A stretch of 30,060 bases of DNA from a virus. Position 1 is the stretch's first letter; every line of letters begins with the position of its first letter. Below, one piece after another: positions 15,531 to 22,545 of the stretch. The translations under genes were made by a program, and so were the position numbers. The notes below the pieces were generated by a model. It saw nothing but the letters and a program-made list of their open reading frames with translations. It did not search any database and had not been told where the DNA came from. Location: positions 1 through 30,060 of the IMG/VR virus record IMGVR_UViG_3300023174_002534. One strand, 5' to 3'.

Positions 15531-15604
15531 GGGACGAGGGGGTCTTTGGTTGGCCCAGGAGAGTTTATACCTCTCTGGAACAGGTTCGATTCCTGATCGT
15601 CCTA
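15531..15604 (+). tRNA. Probable tRNA-Ile, anticodon TAT (reads ATA)
   Basis: A 74-base cloverleaf can be drawn. Acceptor: GGGACGA (15531-15537) with TCGTCCT (15597-15603), one G-T pair, discriminator A at 15604. D-arm: GGGTC/GGCCC with loop TTTGGTT. Anticodon stem GAGAG/CTCTC with 7-base loop TTTATAC, giving anticodon TAT. T-arm: CAGG/CCTG around TTCGATT. CCA is not encoded. Odd points: G rather than T at position 8, a 5-bp D-stem with a short loop, and an A-A mismatch at 49-65. An Ile tRNA reading ATA would suit the ATA-using sugar cassette. Could also be a degenerate tRNA or tRNA-like element. Confidence 0.62.
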
Positions 15605-15644
15605 CTCACAACTACATACAACAACCCTTTTAGGAGAGATTACT

Positions 15645-16037
15645 ATGCTGATTCCAAGTCCAAATTTCATTATCGTTGAGACAACCCAAGAAGTTTTTAA
15701 TTCTCAGGTTCAGGGCAATCCTCAAGATTCCGGTTTGCTGTCCCGCAGCCTTCCTGTTTTGGTCGGCAAGGTCTATGCCATCGGTGACACGCAGTTCTCT
15801 GATAGTCCCGTCATGGGCGATGGTCGCTCATTCTCATGGGCGCGTAAGCCCGAAGAATTCCCTCTGGCTAATGGAGAGGAAGTGGTCTGTCAGTATTGGG
15901 AACACGCCACACAGCACGAAGATAAGTATCTGTTCATTGTAGCAAAGGGCAGCATCCTTGGTGTGTACCGCAATCGTGAGACAGTTGAGGCTACCCTTTT
16001 TGATAATGCACAGCCTGAACTTGAACTGGCAAACTAA
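15645..16037 (+). CDS. GroES/gp31-like co-chaperonin (probable)
   Basis: A 130-residue protein resembling the GroES fold: MLIPSPNFIIVE as first strand, a flexible stretch QVQGNPQDSGLLSRS where GroES and T4 gp31 have the GroEL-binding mobile loop, then VGKVYAIGD (compare GEVLAVG in GroES), LANGEEVVCQYW, and IVAKGSILGVY at the end (compare ESDILAIV). T4 gp31 replaces GroES for folding of the major capsid protein; the same job is inferred here. AGGAGA at 15632-15637 lies 7 bases before the ATG. The gene follows the tRNA. Its TAA stop is embedded in a late-promoter box. Confidence 0.58.
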   Translation: MLIPSPNFIIVETTQEVFNSQVQGNPQDSGLLSRSLPVLVGKVYAIGDTQFSDSPVMGDGRSFSWARKPEEFPLANGEEVVCQYWEHATQHEDKYLFIVAKGSILGVYRNRETVEATLFDNAQPELELAN

Positions 16038-16040
16038 ATA
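16033..16040 (+). promoter_or_regulatory. T4-late-like promoter box ACTAAATA
   Basis: ACTAAATA resembles the T4 late box TATAAATA and includes the TAA stop of the GroES-like gene. By T4 geometry transcription would begin at about 16046 and run into a structured, gene-free segment before the next late box at 16141. Confidence 0.5.
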
Positions 16041-16041
16041 C

Positions 16042-16120
16042 AACAACCCCAGTCAAACTTACCCCGCAGGAGATAGCATCTCCCGCCCGACAACCTCCGA
16101 TCAAAAGGGGGTTGTTTCTT
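16042..16120 (+). terminator. Structured region with probable intrinsic terminator
   Basis: Three hairpins can form: AACAACCCC (16042-16050) with GGGGTTGTT (16108-16116), nine perfect pairs; GGAGAT-AGC-ATCTCC (16069-16083); and CAACCTCC (16091-16098) with GGGGGTTG (16107-16114). The first and last are mutually exclusive. The right arm is followed by TTTCTTATTATT. This reads as an intrinsic terminator between the GroES-like gene and the gene at 16154, or as the end of a short non-coding RNA started at 16046. Confidence 0.6.
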
Positions 16121-16140
16121 ATTATTGAGGATGCCCGTAG

Positions 16141-16148
16141 GCTAAATA
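16141..16148 (+). promoter_or_regulatory. T4-late-like promoter box GCTAAATA for the gene at 16154
   Basis: The last A of the box is 16148. With T4 spacing (box ending at -6) the start is 16154, exactly the A of the ATG. No Shine-Dalgarno lies upstream, so this is predicted to make a leaderless late mRNA. Confidence 0.65.
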
Positions 16149-16153
16149 CGGTG

Positions 16154-17413
16154 ATGATAGCCAATTTTTCAAGTCTGATGTATGCTCCCTCCTGCCCTCT
16201 TAATGAGGCTGTGGAGACACAACATCTTGAGCATATTGAAGACTTGATGTTCAAGGATTTGGATAATGGCATCAACAGTTCCATGACTTTGATGACTAAT
16301 ATCACCAAGTCCTTGGCTAGTAAGACCCCTACCGCCAAGATGGTCATCACCACAAAATGGGATGGCGCACCCGCTATCGTTGCAGGAAAGCATCCCTCAA
16401 ACGGCAAGTTCTTTGTTGCCCTAAAGCACGCAACCACCTCCAAGAATCCAAAGATAAACTTCACGCTTAAGGACATCAAAACCAATCACGGGGATGATGC
16501 CGATCTAGTGAACAAACTCACTCTTTGCTTGGAGAACCTTCCTGCGGTGCTTCCGTCCACAGGAGTCTATCAGGGCGATCTGATGTTCATTCCAACATCC
16601 CGTAAAGAGATAGATGTTGGCGGCGTGAAGAACTATGCGTTCCGTCCTAATACTATTCTTTATGCAGTCCCCGTAGATTCACCATTAGGCAAGAAGATCG
16701 GTGCTGCCAAGTTGGGAATCGTGTTCCATACGGTGTATACAGGGAAGTCGGATACGCTGCAAGGAATGAACAAGGGAACGCTTGCCAATCTAGACGGTTT
16801 CAAGCAGACAACGAATGTATGGTTCTCTGCTGCCACCCTGCCTTCTCCACCAACAGGCAAGACATTTATCACGGCTAGTGACTCCGAGCAGATAGTAGCC
16901 CTACTCAAGATAATGAAGCCATTGGCTCCCAAGGTCAAGACATTCTTGAAGATAGTGGTCAAGGCACACAAGACTGATATCTTTGATGAACTCATGCCAT
17001 TCATCAATTCAGGTGTCAGGGCAGGCATTTCAAAATACGATTCTTCAAGATTGAAAACACACATTGCCTCCAAGTATGATTTGGCAATTTCAAAACTCAA
17101 GCAACCAAAGAACCAAGCAGCAAAGCAGAAAGCAAAGATGGACGCAATCAAGTTCATTGATGCTTACGCTGCACAATTTGATCAAATGTTCCAACTACAC
17201 TCACTCATCAGCGAGGCAAAACTAATCGTCATCAAGAGACTTTCCGAAGTCAAGACGATTGGAACTTACCTACCTACAACTAAAGGTATCAAGGCTACGA
17301 ACCCTGAAGGTTTCGTTGCTGTTTGTGGTGATACCTGTCAGATGATTAAGTTGGTAGATCGTATTGAGTTCGCACGGGCAAACTTTAACCTAGCCAAGGA
17401 TTGGAAGTTATGA
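16154..17413 (+). CDS. Nucleotidyltransferase/ligase-fold phage protein (DUF6267-like)
   Basis: A 419-residue protein of a family common in T4-like marine phages (recognised from memory as DUF6267). TKWDGAP at about residue 67 has the K68-x-D-G nucleotidyl-acceptor motif of ATP-dependent DNA/RNA ligases and capping enzymes. GVYQGDLMF, PNTILYAVP and GIVFHTVYTGK follow, then PEGFVAV (E385-G) and IKLV (K399), which match ligase motifs IV and V. The N-terminus HLEHIEDLMF is typical of the family. The ATG at 16154 is chosen over an upstream in-frame TTG at 16112 because it coincides with the predicted late transcription start. The substrate is unknown. It overlaps the giant fusion gene as ATGA, so the two probably act together. 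Confidence 0.78.
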   Translation: MIANFSSLMYAPSCPLNEAVETQHLEHIEDLMFKDLDNGINSSMTLMTNITKSLASKTPTAKMVITTKWDGAPAIVAGKHPSNGKFFVALKHATTSKNPKINFTLKDIKTNHGDDADLVNKLTLCLENLPAVLPSTGVYQGDLMFIPTSRKEIDVGGVKNYAFRPNTILYAVPVDSPLGKKIGAAKLGIVFHTVYTGKSDTLQGMNKGTLANLDGFKQTTNVWFSAATLPSPPTGKTFITASDSEQIVALLKIMKPLAPKVKTFLKIVVKAHKTDIFDELMPFINSGVRAGISKYDSSRLKTHIASKYDLAISKLKQPKNQAAKQKAKMDAIKFIDAYAAQFDQMFQLHSLISEAKLIVIKRLSEVKTIGTYLPTTKGIKATNPEGFVAVCGDTCQMIKLVDRIEFARANFNLAKDWKL

Positions 17414-20295
17414 AGACCTTTTCAGAAGCAACGAAGAACGCCAAGCCGAAAAAGAAATCGGTAGTCTTTGCATTTGGTCGCATGAACCCACCTACAACAG
17501 GTCACGGTGTTCTTGTAAAGAAGGTCATGGATGAAGCAGGGTCGCGTAGTGCAGATCACTTCATCTTTGTTTCCAAGTCCCAAGACGCAAAGAAGAACCC
17601 ACTCACACACGCGCAGAAGGTATCCTATCTACGCAAGTTGTTCCCACAGGGCAACTTCCCGCTGAACAAGGCAGCGAATCCATACGAGGCTGTTCTCTAT
17701 CTGTGCGAACTAGGTTATACCGATATCACCATGATTGCAGGAAGCGATCAGGTTGACAACTTCAAGGGAATCGCTGCCTACAAGGGCAAGATTGCGGAGA
17801 AGGATCCAAAGAAGCGCAAGTACTCGTTTGATTCTTTCCGTGTTGTACAGGCAGGAGAAGAGCGTGTAGAGAAAGTCAGCCTAGCCGATATTGACAGTAT
17901 GCTCAAGAAGGGCAAGGCAGTTGATCCAATGTATATGTCTGCATCGCTCATGCGGGCTGCTGCATTTGCCAAGCGGTTTGACATTTTCTCTATCGGCATT
18001 CCTGGTAACAAGACTCTTGCCAAACAACTTTATAACGATGTTCGTAAGGGCATGGCACTCAACGAAGAGTATATTCCCGAGGCTGCCGATGATCCAAAGG
18101 ACAAGGTTACGATCCTTGCACTCACATCGTCCGACAAGGACTTGAGCGATACAATTGAGAAGATGCAGGAAATCTGCAAGCGGCGTAAGATTGAGTTCTA
18201 CGCTCTCAAGACATCCAAGGCGCAAGTTGATCTTTCAAATGTCGCTTCCAAGAAGATCGTCATCAAGAACTATGATGGCGAAGGCAAGGATGTAACAATT
18301 GTACCAGGCAACACCGTGGCAATCGTTCGTGGCGGCGTGATGAACACCGATATCGGCGTTGCTATTATGACCATCTTGCAGAACAATGGCGTGTTTATGA
18401 TCAACGAGCGTGGTGGCATGGAACTATGTGCCAACAAGTTGGAGACTGCAATTGCTCTCAAGAAGCACGGTCTCCCGCACCCACGCACGGCATTTGTTGC
18501 CAATGAAGAGAACATTGAAACCGCAGTCAAGGAAATCGGCGGCAAGTTCCCTGTTATCGTCAAGACTCTTACAGGCGCAGAGGGTATCGGCGTTTCCAAG
18601 ATTGAAAGCATGGAAAGCCTAAAGTCGGTGCTACAGACTCTATGGAAATACGGTGCCGAAGTCATTATGCAGGAATTCCTGCCTGACTTCAAGAATGATG
18701 TTCGTAGCATCTGCCTTAACGGCAAGATCTTCGCCTGTGCCAAGCGTGACAAGGCTCCCAAGGATTTCCGTACCAATATTGCCCGTGGTTCCAAGGGTGG
18801 CTCATTCCAACTTTCGGAAGAGGAAATCAAGTTGGTAGAAGAGGCTGCACGGGTCAGCAAATGCTATTATGTTGGAATTGACCATGTAATCAATAATGGT
18901 AAACCCTACATTATTGAAATGAATGCAAGTCCAGGTAGCGGCAACATCTACTATCGCTACTATGAAGAGGGTGAGGGTAAGGACAATGTAAAGGGCGAGG
19001 AATTGGTTGAAGATTTTGTCAACTATATTCTAGATAAGACCCATTGGAAGTTGTTCTCTAATCTTGCCGTGCGAGAGAAAATCAAGATTGAAGGCGTGGA
19101 ATACACCGCCAAAGTTGATACCGGCAACAGCGGCTACAACATGATTCATGCCGATGGCATCAAGGACAATGGCGATCACACCGTCACATTCACTCTGCCC
19201 AACGGCAAGAAAGTCACAAAGAAGATTGTTAGTCGCTTGGTGGTAAAGAGCGGAATTGGTCAGAAGAAGCGAATGGTCGTTTTGATGGATGTGGAATTCC
19301 ACGGTAAGAAGTATCCTAACATCAAGTTCAGTATCGGTGATCGGGCGCACATGAGCAGCAAGGTTCTTCTTGGTTTGCAATTTCTGAGCAAGACTGGCAT
19401 GATTGTAGATCCCGCGCAAGCCATCTATCCACAGAATCAAACAGATGGTGCAAAGAATGTTGGGGGCGATGAGGAAGAAGAAAAGGAAATCAAGGAAGCG
19501 TTCAAGACCGAAAAGAAGTCAAAGCACACTCAACTCTTTGTCAAGAAATTTGGTAGCAAGAAGGAACAGGTTGCCGAAATGGTCAATACTCTCATGGGTA
19601 TTGAGTCTTCGGATATGAACATGGCAGAGAAGATTGAGAAGGCTCGTATGTTGCAAGCCAAGGCTCCATTGACGGAACTCAAGGAAACCTGCAACATCTA
19701 TATTGAAGCCATGAAGGCAGAAATGTATGAGCCATATTCAAATATTCAAACTACCCTTGACGAGGATTTTGAATGGATGTTGATCAATAATGTTCCTGCC
19801 GAATCTGCCACTCGCAGATTGCAGGCACAGATCAAAGAGTATCAGTTACAAGGAACCGATGAGATTGTCCATGCTTATTCCAAGATGACACCTGGTCAAA
19901 AACACTTCACCGCCGAAGACAAGGACAAGGATCAGCAGGAAAAGGACGAACTTTATAAAAAGTGGAAGAGCCTTGTCAATATGGGACCAAAAGAATTAGA
20001 AAGTTTCATTGATTCCGATACAGGCAAGGATGCAGGACTATCCCGTAAGGAAGCGTCCAAGGCAGGAGCCAAGGGCAAGCCAATCAAGTCGGGACGCGAT
20101 TCAGCCCGTGCTATTGTCCGTATGAAGGGTATGAGTAGAGATGAATGGACTGCTAATGATTGGGCATGGGCAAGACGGCAAGTAAATTTCATAACTAGAA
20201 TGAAGGGTGCCGCAGGAAAGATGCGCGAATCGGACGGAACTCCTACACGCAAGTTGATGGCACTCAAGATTTGGGGACACAATCCAGAGAAGTAA
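17410..20295 (+). CDS. Nucleotidyltransferase / RimK-type ATP-grasp / retropepsin-like fusion protein
   Basis: A 961-residue multidomain protein. Residues about 10-225: HxGH-type nucleotidyltransferase (FGRMNPPTTGH, H32; MSASLMR at 176-182 for ISSTxxR), as in NMN adenylyl- or cytidylyltransferases. About 231-540: RimK-like ATP-grasp with CANKLETAIALKKHGLPHP, FPVIVKTLTGAEGIGVS, IMQEFLP and EMNASPG (503-509) for metal/ATP binding; such enzymes ligate amino acids, often glutamate, to a carboxylate. About 545-672: RimK-associated retropepsin-like protease, VDTGNSG with D570-T-G. The rest (to 961) is Lys/Glu-rich and ends in PTRKLMALKIWGHNPEK, a tail pattern also seen in other phage proteins. ATG 17410 overlaps the upstream stop (ATGA). 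Domain calls are by motif; the combined function is unknown. Confidence 0.8.
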   Translation: MKTFSEATKNAKPKKKSVVFAFGRMNPPTTGHGVLVKKVMDEAGSRSADHFIFVSKSQDAKKNPLTHAQKVSYLRKLFPQGNFPLNKAANPYEAVLYLCELGYTDITMIAGSDQVDNFKGIAAYKGKIAEKDPKKRKYSFDSFRVVQAGEERVEKVSLADIDSMLKKGKAVDPMYMSASLMRAAAFAKRFDIFSIGIPGNKTLAKQLYNDVRKGMALNEEYIPEAADDPKDKVTILALTSSDKDLSDTIEKMQEICKRRKIEFYALKTSKAQVDLSNVASKKIVIKNYDGEGKDVTIVPGNTVAIVRGGVMNTDIGVAIMTILQNNGVFMINERGGMELCANKLETAIALKKHGLPHPRTAFVANEENIETAVKEIGGKFPVIVKTLTGAEGIGVSKIESMESLKSVLQTLWKYGAEVIMQEFLPDFKNDVRSICLNGKIFACAKRDKAPKDFRTNIARGSKGGSFQLSEEEIKLVEEAARVSKCYYVGIDHVINNGKPYIIEMNASPGSGNIYYRYYEEGEGKDNVKGEELVEDFVNYILDKTHWKLFSNLAVREKIKIEGVEYTAKVDTGNSGYNMIHADGIKDNGDHTVTFTLPNGKKVTKKIVSRLVVKSGIGQKKRMVVLMDVEFHGKKYPNIKFSIGDRAHMSSKVLLGLQFLSKTGMIVDPAQAIYPQNQTDGAKNVGGDEEEEKEIKEAFKTEKKSKHTQLFVKKFGSKKEQVAEMVNTLMGIESSDMNMAEKIEKARMLQAKAPLTELKETCNIYIEAMKAEMYEPYSNIQTTLDEDFEWMLINNVPAESATRRLQAQIKEYQLQGTDEIVHAYSKMTPGQKHFTAEDKDKDQQEKDELYKKWKSLVNMGPKELESFIDSDTGKDAGLSRKEASKAGAKGKPIKSGRDSARAIVRMKGMSRDEWTANDWAWARRQVNFITRMKGAAGKMRESDGTPTRKLMALKIWGHNPEK

Positions 20296-20296
20296 T

Positions 20297-21082
20297 ATGA
20301 CAATACCATTCAAAACATTCTCAAAGCATCTCACGGAGAAGGCAGCAGGCAATGTCTCTGTATTTGACGGATCTGTAGCAGATAAAGGCAGAATCTTTTC
20401 CGCAGGAGATCTTGCTTCTTTTGGTGCAGCGGGTTGGGGTGGCTCTAATAGTAACCCCAAAGATAACCCAATGTACAAGTATTTTGCTACCAATATTTCA
20501 AATGCAAATACGCAGACAAAATCAACCCTTAATCTATTAAGAGCAACTCCTGGTTTGATGTCGGATGTATTGGGGGATGGTGATGGGGATGAAGAAGACG
20601 ATACCAATACCAATGGAGGTCAAGGTGTAATTTTTAAGGCGATACAAACAGGAACAGATGATCAGCAAAGTTCAGGTTCGGGTGGTTATTCGGGTATGAC
20701 CACAAGCAGTATTCGTGGAAGTTCAGGATTTGGAGATGGCGAGGATGATACCGATGACGAAGATGATGAGGAAGATGATGAGGATGACGAAGATGATGAG
20801 GAAGATGATGAGGAAGATGATGAGGAATTAAATCAAATTCCAGGTATGAATACAGATGCCTTGTACTTTGGCGATCCTGGAGATGACGAAACCAAGAAAA
20901 ACATTTATCGTGCAGCATTAGCACACCAAAAAGATGCACAGGCAAGATGGAAGCAACTAAAGACTTGGGTTACTTCTTTTGGAGTAGATCCTAAAATTCA
21001 ATCAAAAATTACATCATCTACAACCGTTCTTGGAGTGAATACCCCATCAATTATGAAGAATTTAAAAAAGGGTAAGGAATGA
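20297..21082 (+). CDS. Hypothetical protein with Asp/Glu repeat
   Basis: A 261-residue protein of unknown function. The N-terminus MTIPFKTFSKHLTEKA is like that of many T4-type phage structural or accessory proteins. The middle is disordered, Gly/Ser/Asp-rich, and contains a stretch of nearly pure Asp and Glu (encoded at about 20741-20826). The C-terminal 80 residues (ALYFGDPGD...ARWKQLKTWVTSFGVDP) look helical and folded. It starts one base after the fusion gene's stop and has no separate promoter. An acidic linker like this could bind a basic partner or mimic DNA (guess). Confidence 0.6.
   Translation: MTIPFKTFSKHLTEKAAGNVSVFDGSVADKGRIFSAGDLASFGAAGWGGSNSNPKDNPMYKYFATNISNANTQTKSTLNLLRATPGLMSDVLGDGDGDEEDDTNTNGGQGVIFKAIQTGTDDQQSSGSGGYSGMTTSSIRGSSGFGDGEDDTDDEDDEEDDEDDEDDEEDDEEDDEELNQIPGMNTDALYFGDPGDDETKKNIYRAALAHQKDAQARWKQLKTWVTSFGVDPKIQSKITSSTTVLGVNTPSIMKNLKKGKE
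20741..20826 (+). repeat. GATGAGGAAGATGAT-type short tandem repeat
   Basis: Imperfect tandem copies of GATGAT/GAG/GAAGAT units coding only Asp and Glu. Copy number is likely to vary by slippage, so the length of the acidic tract may differ among relatives. Confidence 0.8.
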
Positions 21083-21122
21083 AGCCTTTCAATAAATCTT
21101 ATAAAGGCTAGTATCAAAATTC

Positions 21123-21130
21123 GCTAAATA
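21123..21130 (+). promoter_or_regulatory. T4-late-like promoter box GCTAAATA for the gene at 21170
   Basis: Predicted start at 21136 gives a 34-base leader with GAGG (21161-21164) five bases before the ATG. It follows an 88-base gap whose left part holds a weak 7-bp hairpin (AGCCTTT 21083-21089 with AAAGGCT 21103-21109). Confidence 0.6.
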
Positions 21131-21169
21131 CCCTAGCAATCGGACTCTTTCAGACCTTACGAGGCACAA

Positions 21170-21466
21170 ATGAACAACAACAAGATTTCGGCACAACTAC
21201 AAGATGACATCATGCGAGTTCTCCGTGGCGAGACCACACAGAAAATTGAATTACCCACCGCGATTATGGAAGCCGCCAAGCAGGCTGCTATTGAACTCAA
21301 CCACGCTTTTCTGACAGAAGGCTATGGTTCCGTTGAGCGTAAGCGCGAGATTCTACGCCGCAACCTCAATGAGGGTCTAAAGAAGTGCGGTTGCAGCCCA
21401 ACCGCTGACATGATTGCCCGTTTTGAAGAAGAGGCTATGAAGCCTGTAGAAGTCAAGAAGAACTAA
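21170..21466 (+). CDS. Small hypothetical protein
   Basis: A 98-residue, mostly helical, charged protein that I do not recognise. Visible landmarks are QDDIMRVLRGE at the N-terminus, EAAKQAAIELNHAFLTEGYGS in the middle, and KKCGCSPTADMIARFEEEA near the end with a CGC pair. No membrane segment. A late box, leader and Shine-Dalgarno all point to late expression. The TAA stop is itself part of the late box for the next gene (ACTAAATA), so the pair is packed with no spare bases. A structural or head-assembly role is only suggested by context. Confidence 0.6.
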   Translation: MNNNKISAQLQDDIMRVLRGETTQKIELPTAIMEAAKQAAIELNHAFLTEGYGSVERKREILRRNLNEGLKKCGCSPTADMIARFEEEAMKPVEVKKN

Positions 21467-21469
21467 ATA
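21462..21469 (+). promoter_or_regulatory. T4-late-like promoter box ACTAAATA for the gene at 21498
   Basis: Overlaps the TAA stop of the preceding gene. Predicted start 21475; leader of 23 bases contains AGGAG (21484-21488), nine bases before the ATG at 21498. This is the clearest leadered late promoter in the window. Confidence 0.68.
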
Positions 21470-21497
21470 AAAGAGATACCCAAAGGAGACCTCACAA

Positions 21498-22535
21498 ATG
21501 GGAGTTTGGAACAACAACGACCGCGAAGAATCAAAGCCACAGTTCTTGAACAAGACCGAGAAGCGTCATGTCGTCCGCACAATTCGCGGATGGGAAATGC
21601 CGCTAATGGGCAGTCCGTTTGCATACGGTGTCACTAATGGAAACTCTTTTGGTGGTGGAGCAGGAATAACTTTTGCATCAGTCTTTACTGAAGTCATTGT
21701 CACATTACCAAATGATCCCTCTACCGCAGGTGTGGTTTCTTCAAATTATGCAAACGGATTTACGGGAGATCTGAATGGTTTGACCTTTGGTTCGGATCAG
21801 CAAGATCAGCCATACTTCAGCGCACCATTCTTAGGGGATGGTGGCATTACGGGAGTTCCTGGTGCTGCTCAAATTGCTGGATCAACTGGCGTTTCGCACG
21901 GATTCTTGACTTATGTTCCTGGATTTGATACAAATGGTTACGGATTACCTTGGGGTTCGCCTGGTGCAACTCCTAGTGGACTTAACGCTACCGGTCCAGG
22001 TGCAGGAAGAGGCTATCAATATGGCGTAAATGCTTATGGAGTTTCCACACTTGGTGGACTTACCGGCGTAACAGCATACATCAAGATTCAGGGACATGAT
22101 ACTAATCTATCGCAGAGTCTTACAATTGGTCTATCGGGAACATATTCAGGCATGGCTCTATACACAGGAGTTGGACTTACTGTAGGCAGTACTGTATCGG
22201 CAGGACATATTCCACTTGATGTCTATAAAACTTTCTTTGGTCCAACCGGCGACAAGAACGGTCGCGTATCATATCGTCAAGATAATATTGCAGTTCTTGT
22301 TGTAGGCGGATTAACTGCAACTGGTACTAAGACAGTCAGTCTTACAATCAGAGATAACTCTGGATCTACAGCACCTTACGGAAGCCTCACGGGCGCAACC
22401 GCAGGAACGACTTTTGCTCTTGTATTTGATCGTCCAGCAGGATTGACCACAGGTGGTGGTACTGCGGGTGATGGTATTACTGCACCAACATTTGGTCAAT
22501 ACTTCTATACAAATACTGGCACTATCCGCATCTAA
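21498..22535 (+). CDS. Gly/Thr-rich virion structural protein (probable)
   Basis: A 345-residue protein rich in Gly, Thr, Ser and Ala with almost no Cys, the usual look of beta-rich phage head or fibre proteins. The N-terminus is more charged (WNNNDREE, FLNKTEKRHVVRTIRGWE) and resembles N-termini of structural proteins in T4-like marine phages (from memory). Blocks such as GVTNGNSFGGG, GYGLPWGSPG and TATGTKTVSLTIRD suggest beta strands with loops, possibly a fibre or decoration protein. It has its own late promoter and a strong Shine-Dalgarno, pointing to high late expression. Specific identity not established. Confidence 0.6.
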   Translation: MGVWNNNDREESKPQFLNKTEKRHVVRTIRGWEMPLMGSPFAYGVTNGNSFGGGAGITFASVFTEVIVTLPNDPSTAGVVSSNYANGFTGDLNGLTFGSDQQDQPYFSAPFLGDGGITGVPGAAQIAGSTGVSHGFLTYVPGFDTNGYGLPWGSPGATPSGLNATGPGAGRGYQYGVNAYGVSTLGGLTGVTAYIKIQGHDTNLSQSLTIGLSGTYSGMALYTGVGLTVGSTVSAGHIPLDVYKTFFGPTGDKNGRVSYRQDNIAVLVVGGLTATGTKTVSLTIRDNSGSTAPYGSLTGATAGTTFALVFDRPAGLTTGGGTAGDGITAPTFGQYFYTNTGTIRI

Positions 22536-22545
22536 AGGAGTCATC

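Noticed and set aside
15991-16485. Reverse-strand frame of 164 residues opposite the nucleotidyltransferase start
   Set aside because: Overlaps the terminator and the clearly coding KxDG gene; no recognisable features.
18270-18860. Reverse-strand 196-residue frame opposite the ATP-grasp domain
   Set aside because: The opposite strand has unmistakable ATP-grasp motifs; this frame is Ser/Leu-rich shadow sequence.
21083-21109. Possible terminator hairpin AGCCTTT/AAAGGCT after the acidic-repeat gene
   Set aside because: Only 7 pairs with a 13-base loop and no T-run; noted but not called as a terminator.
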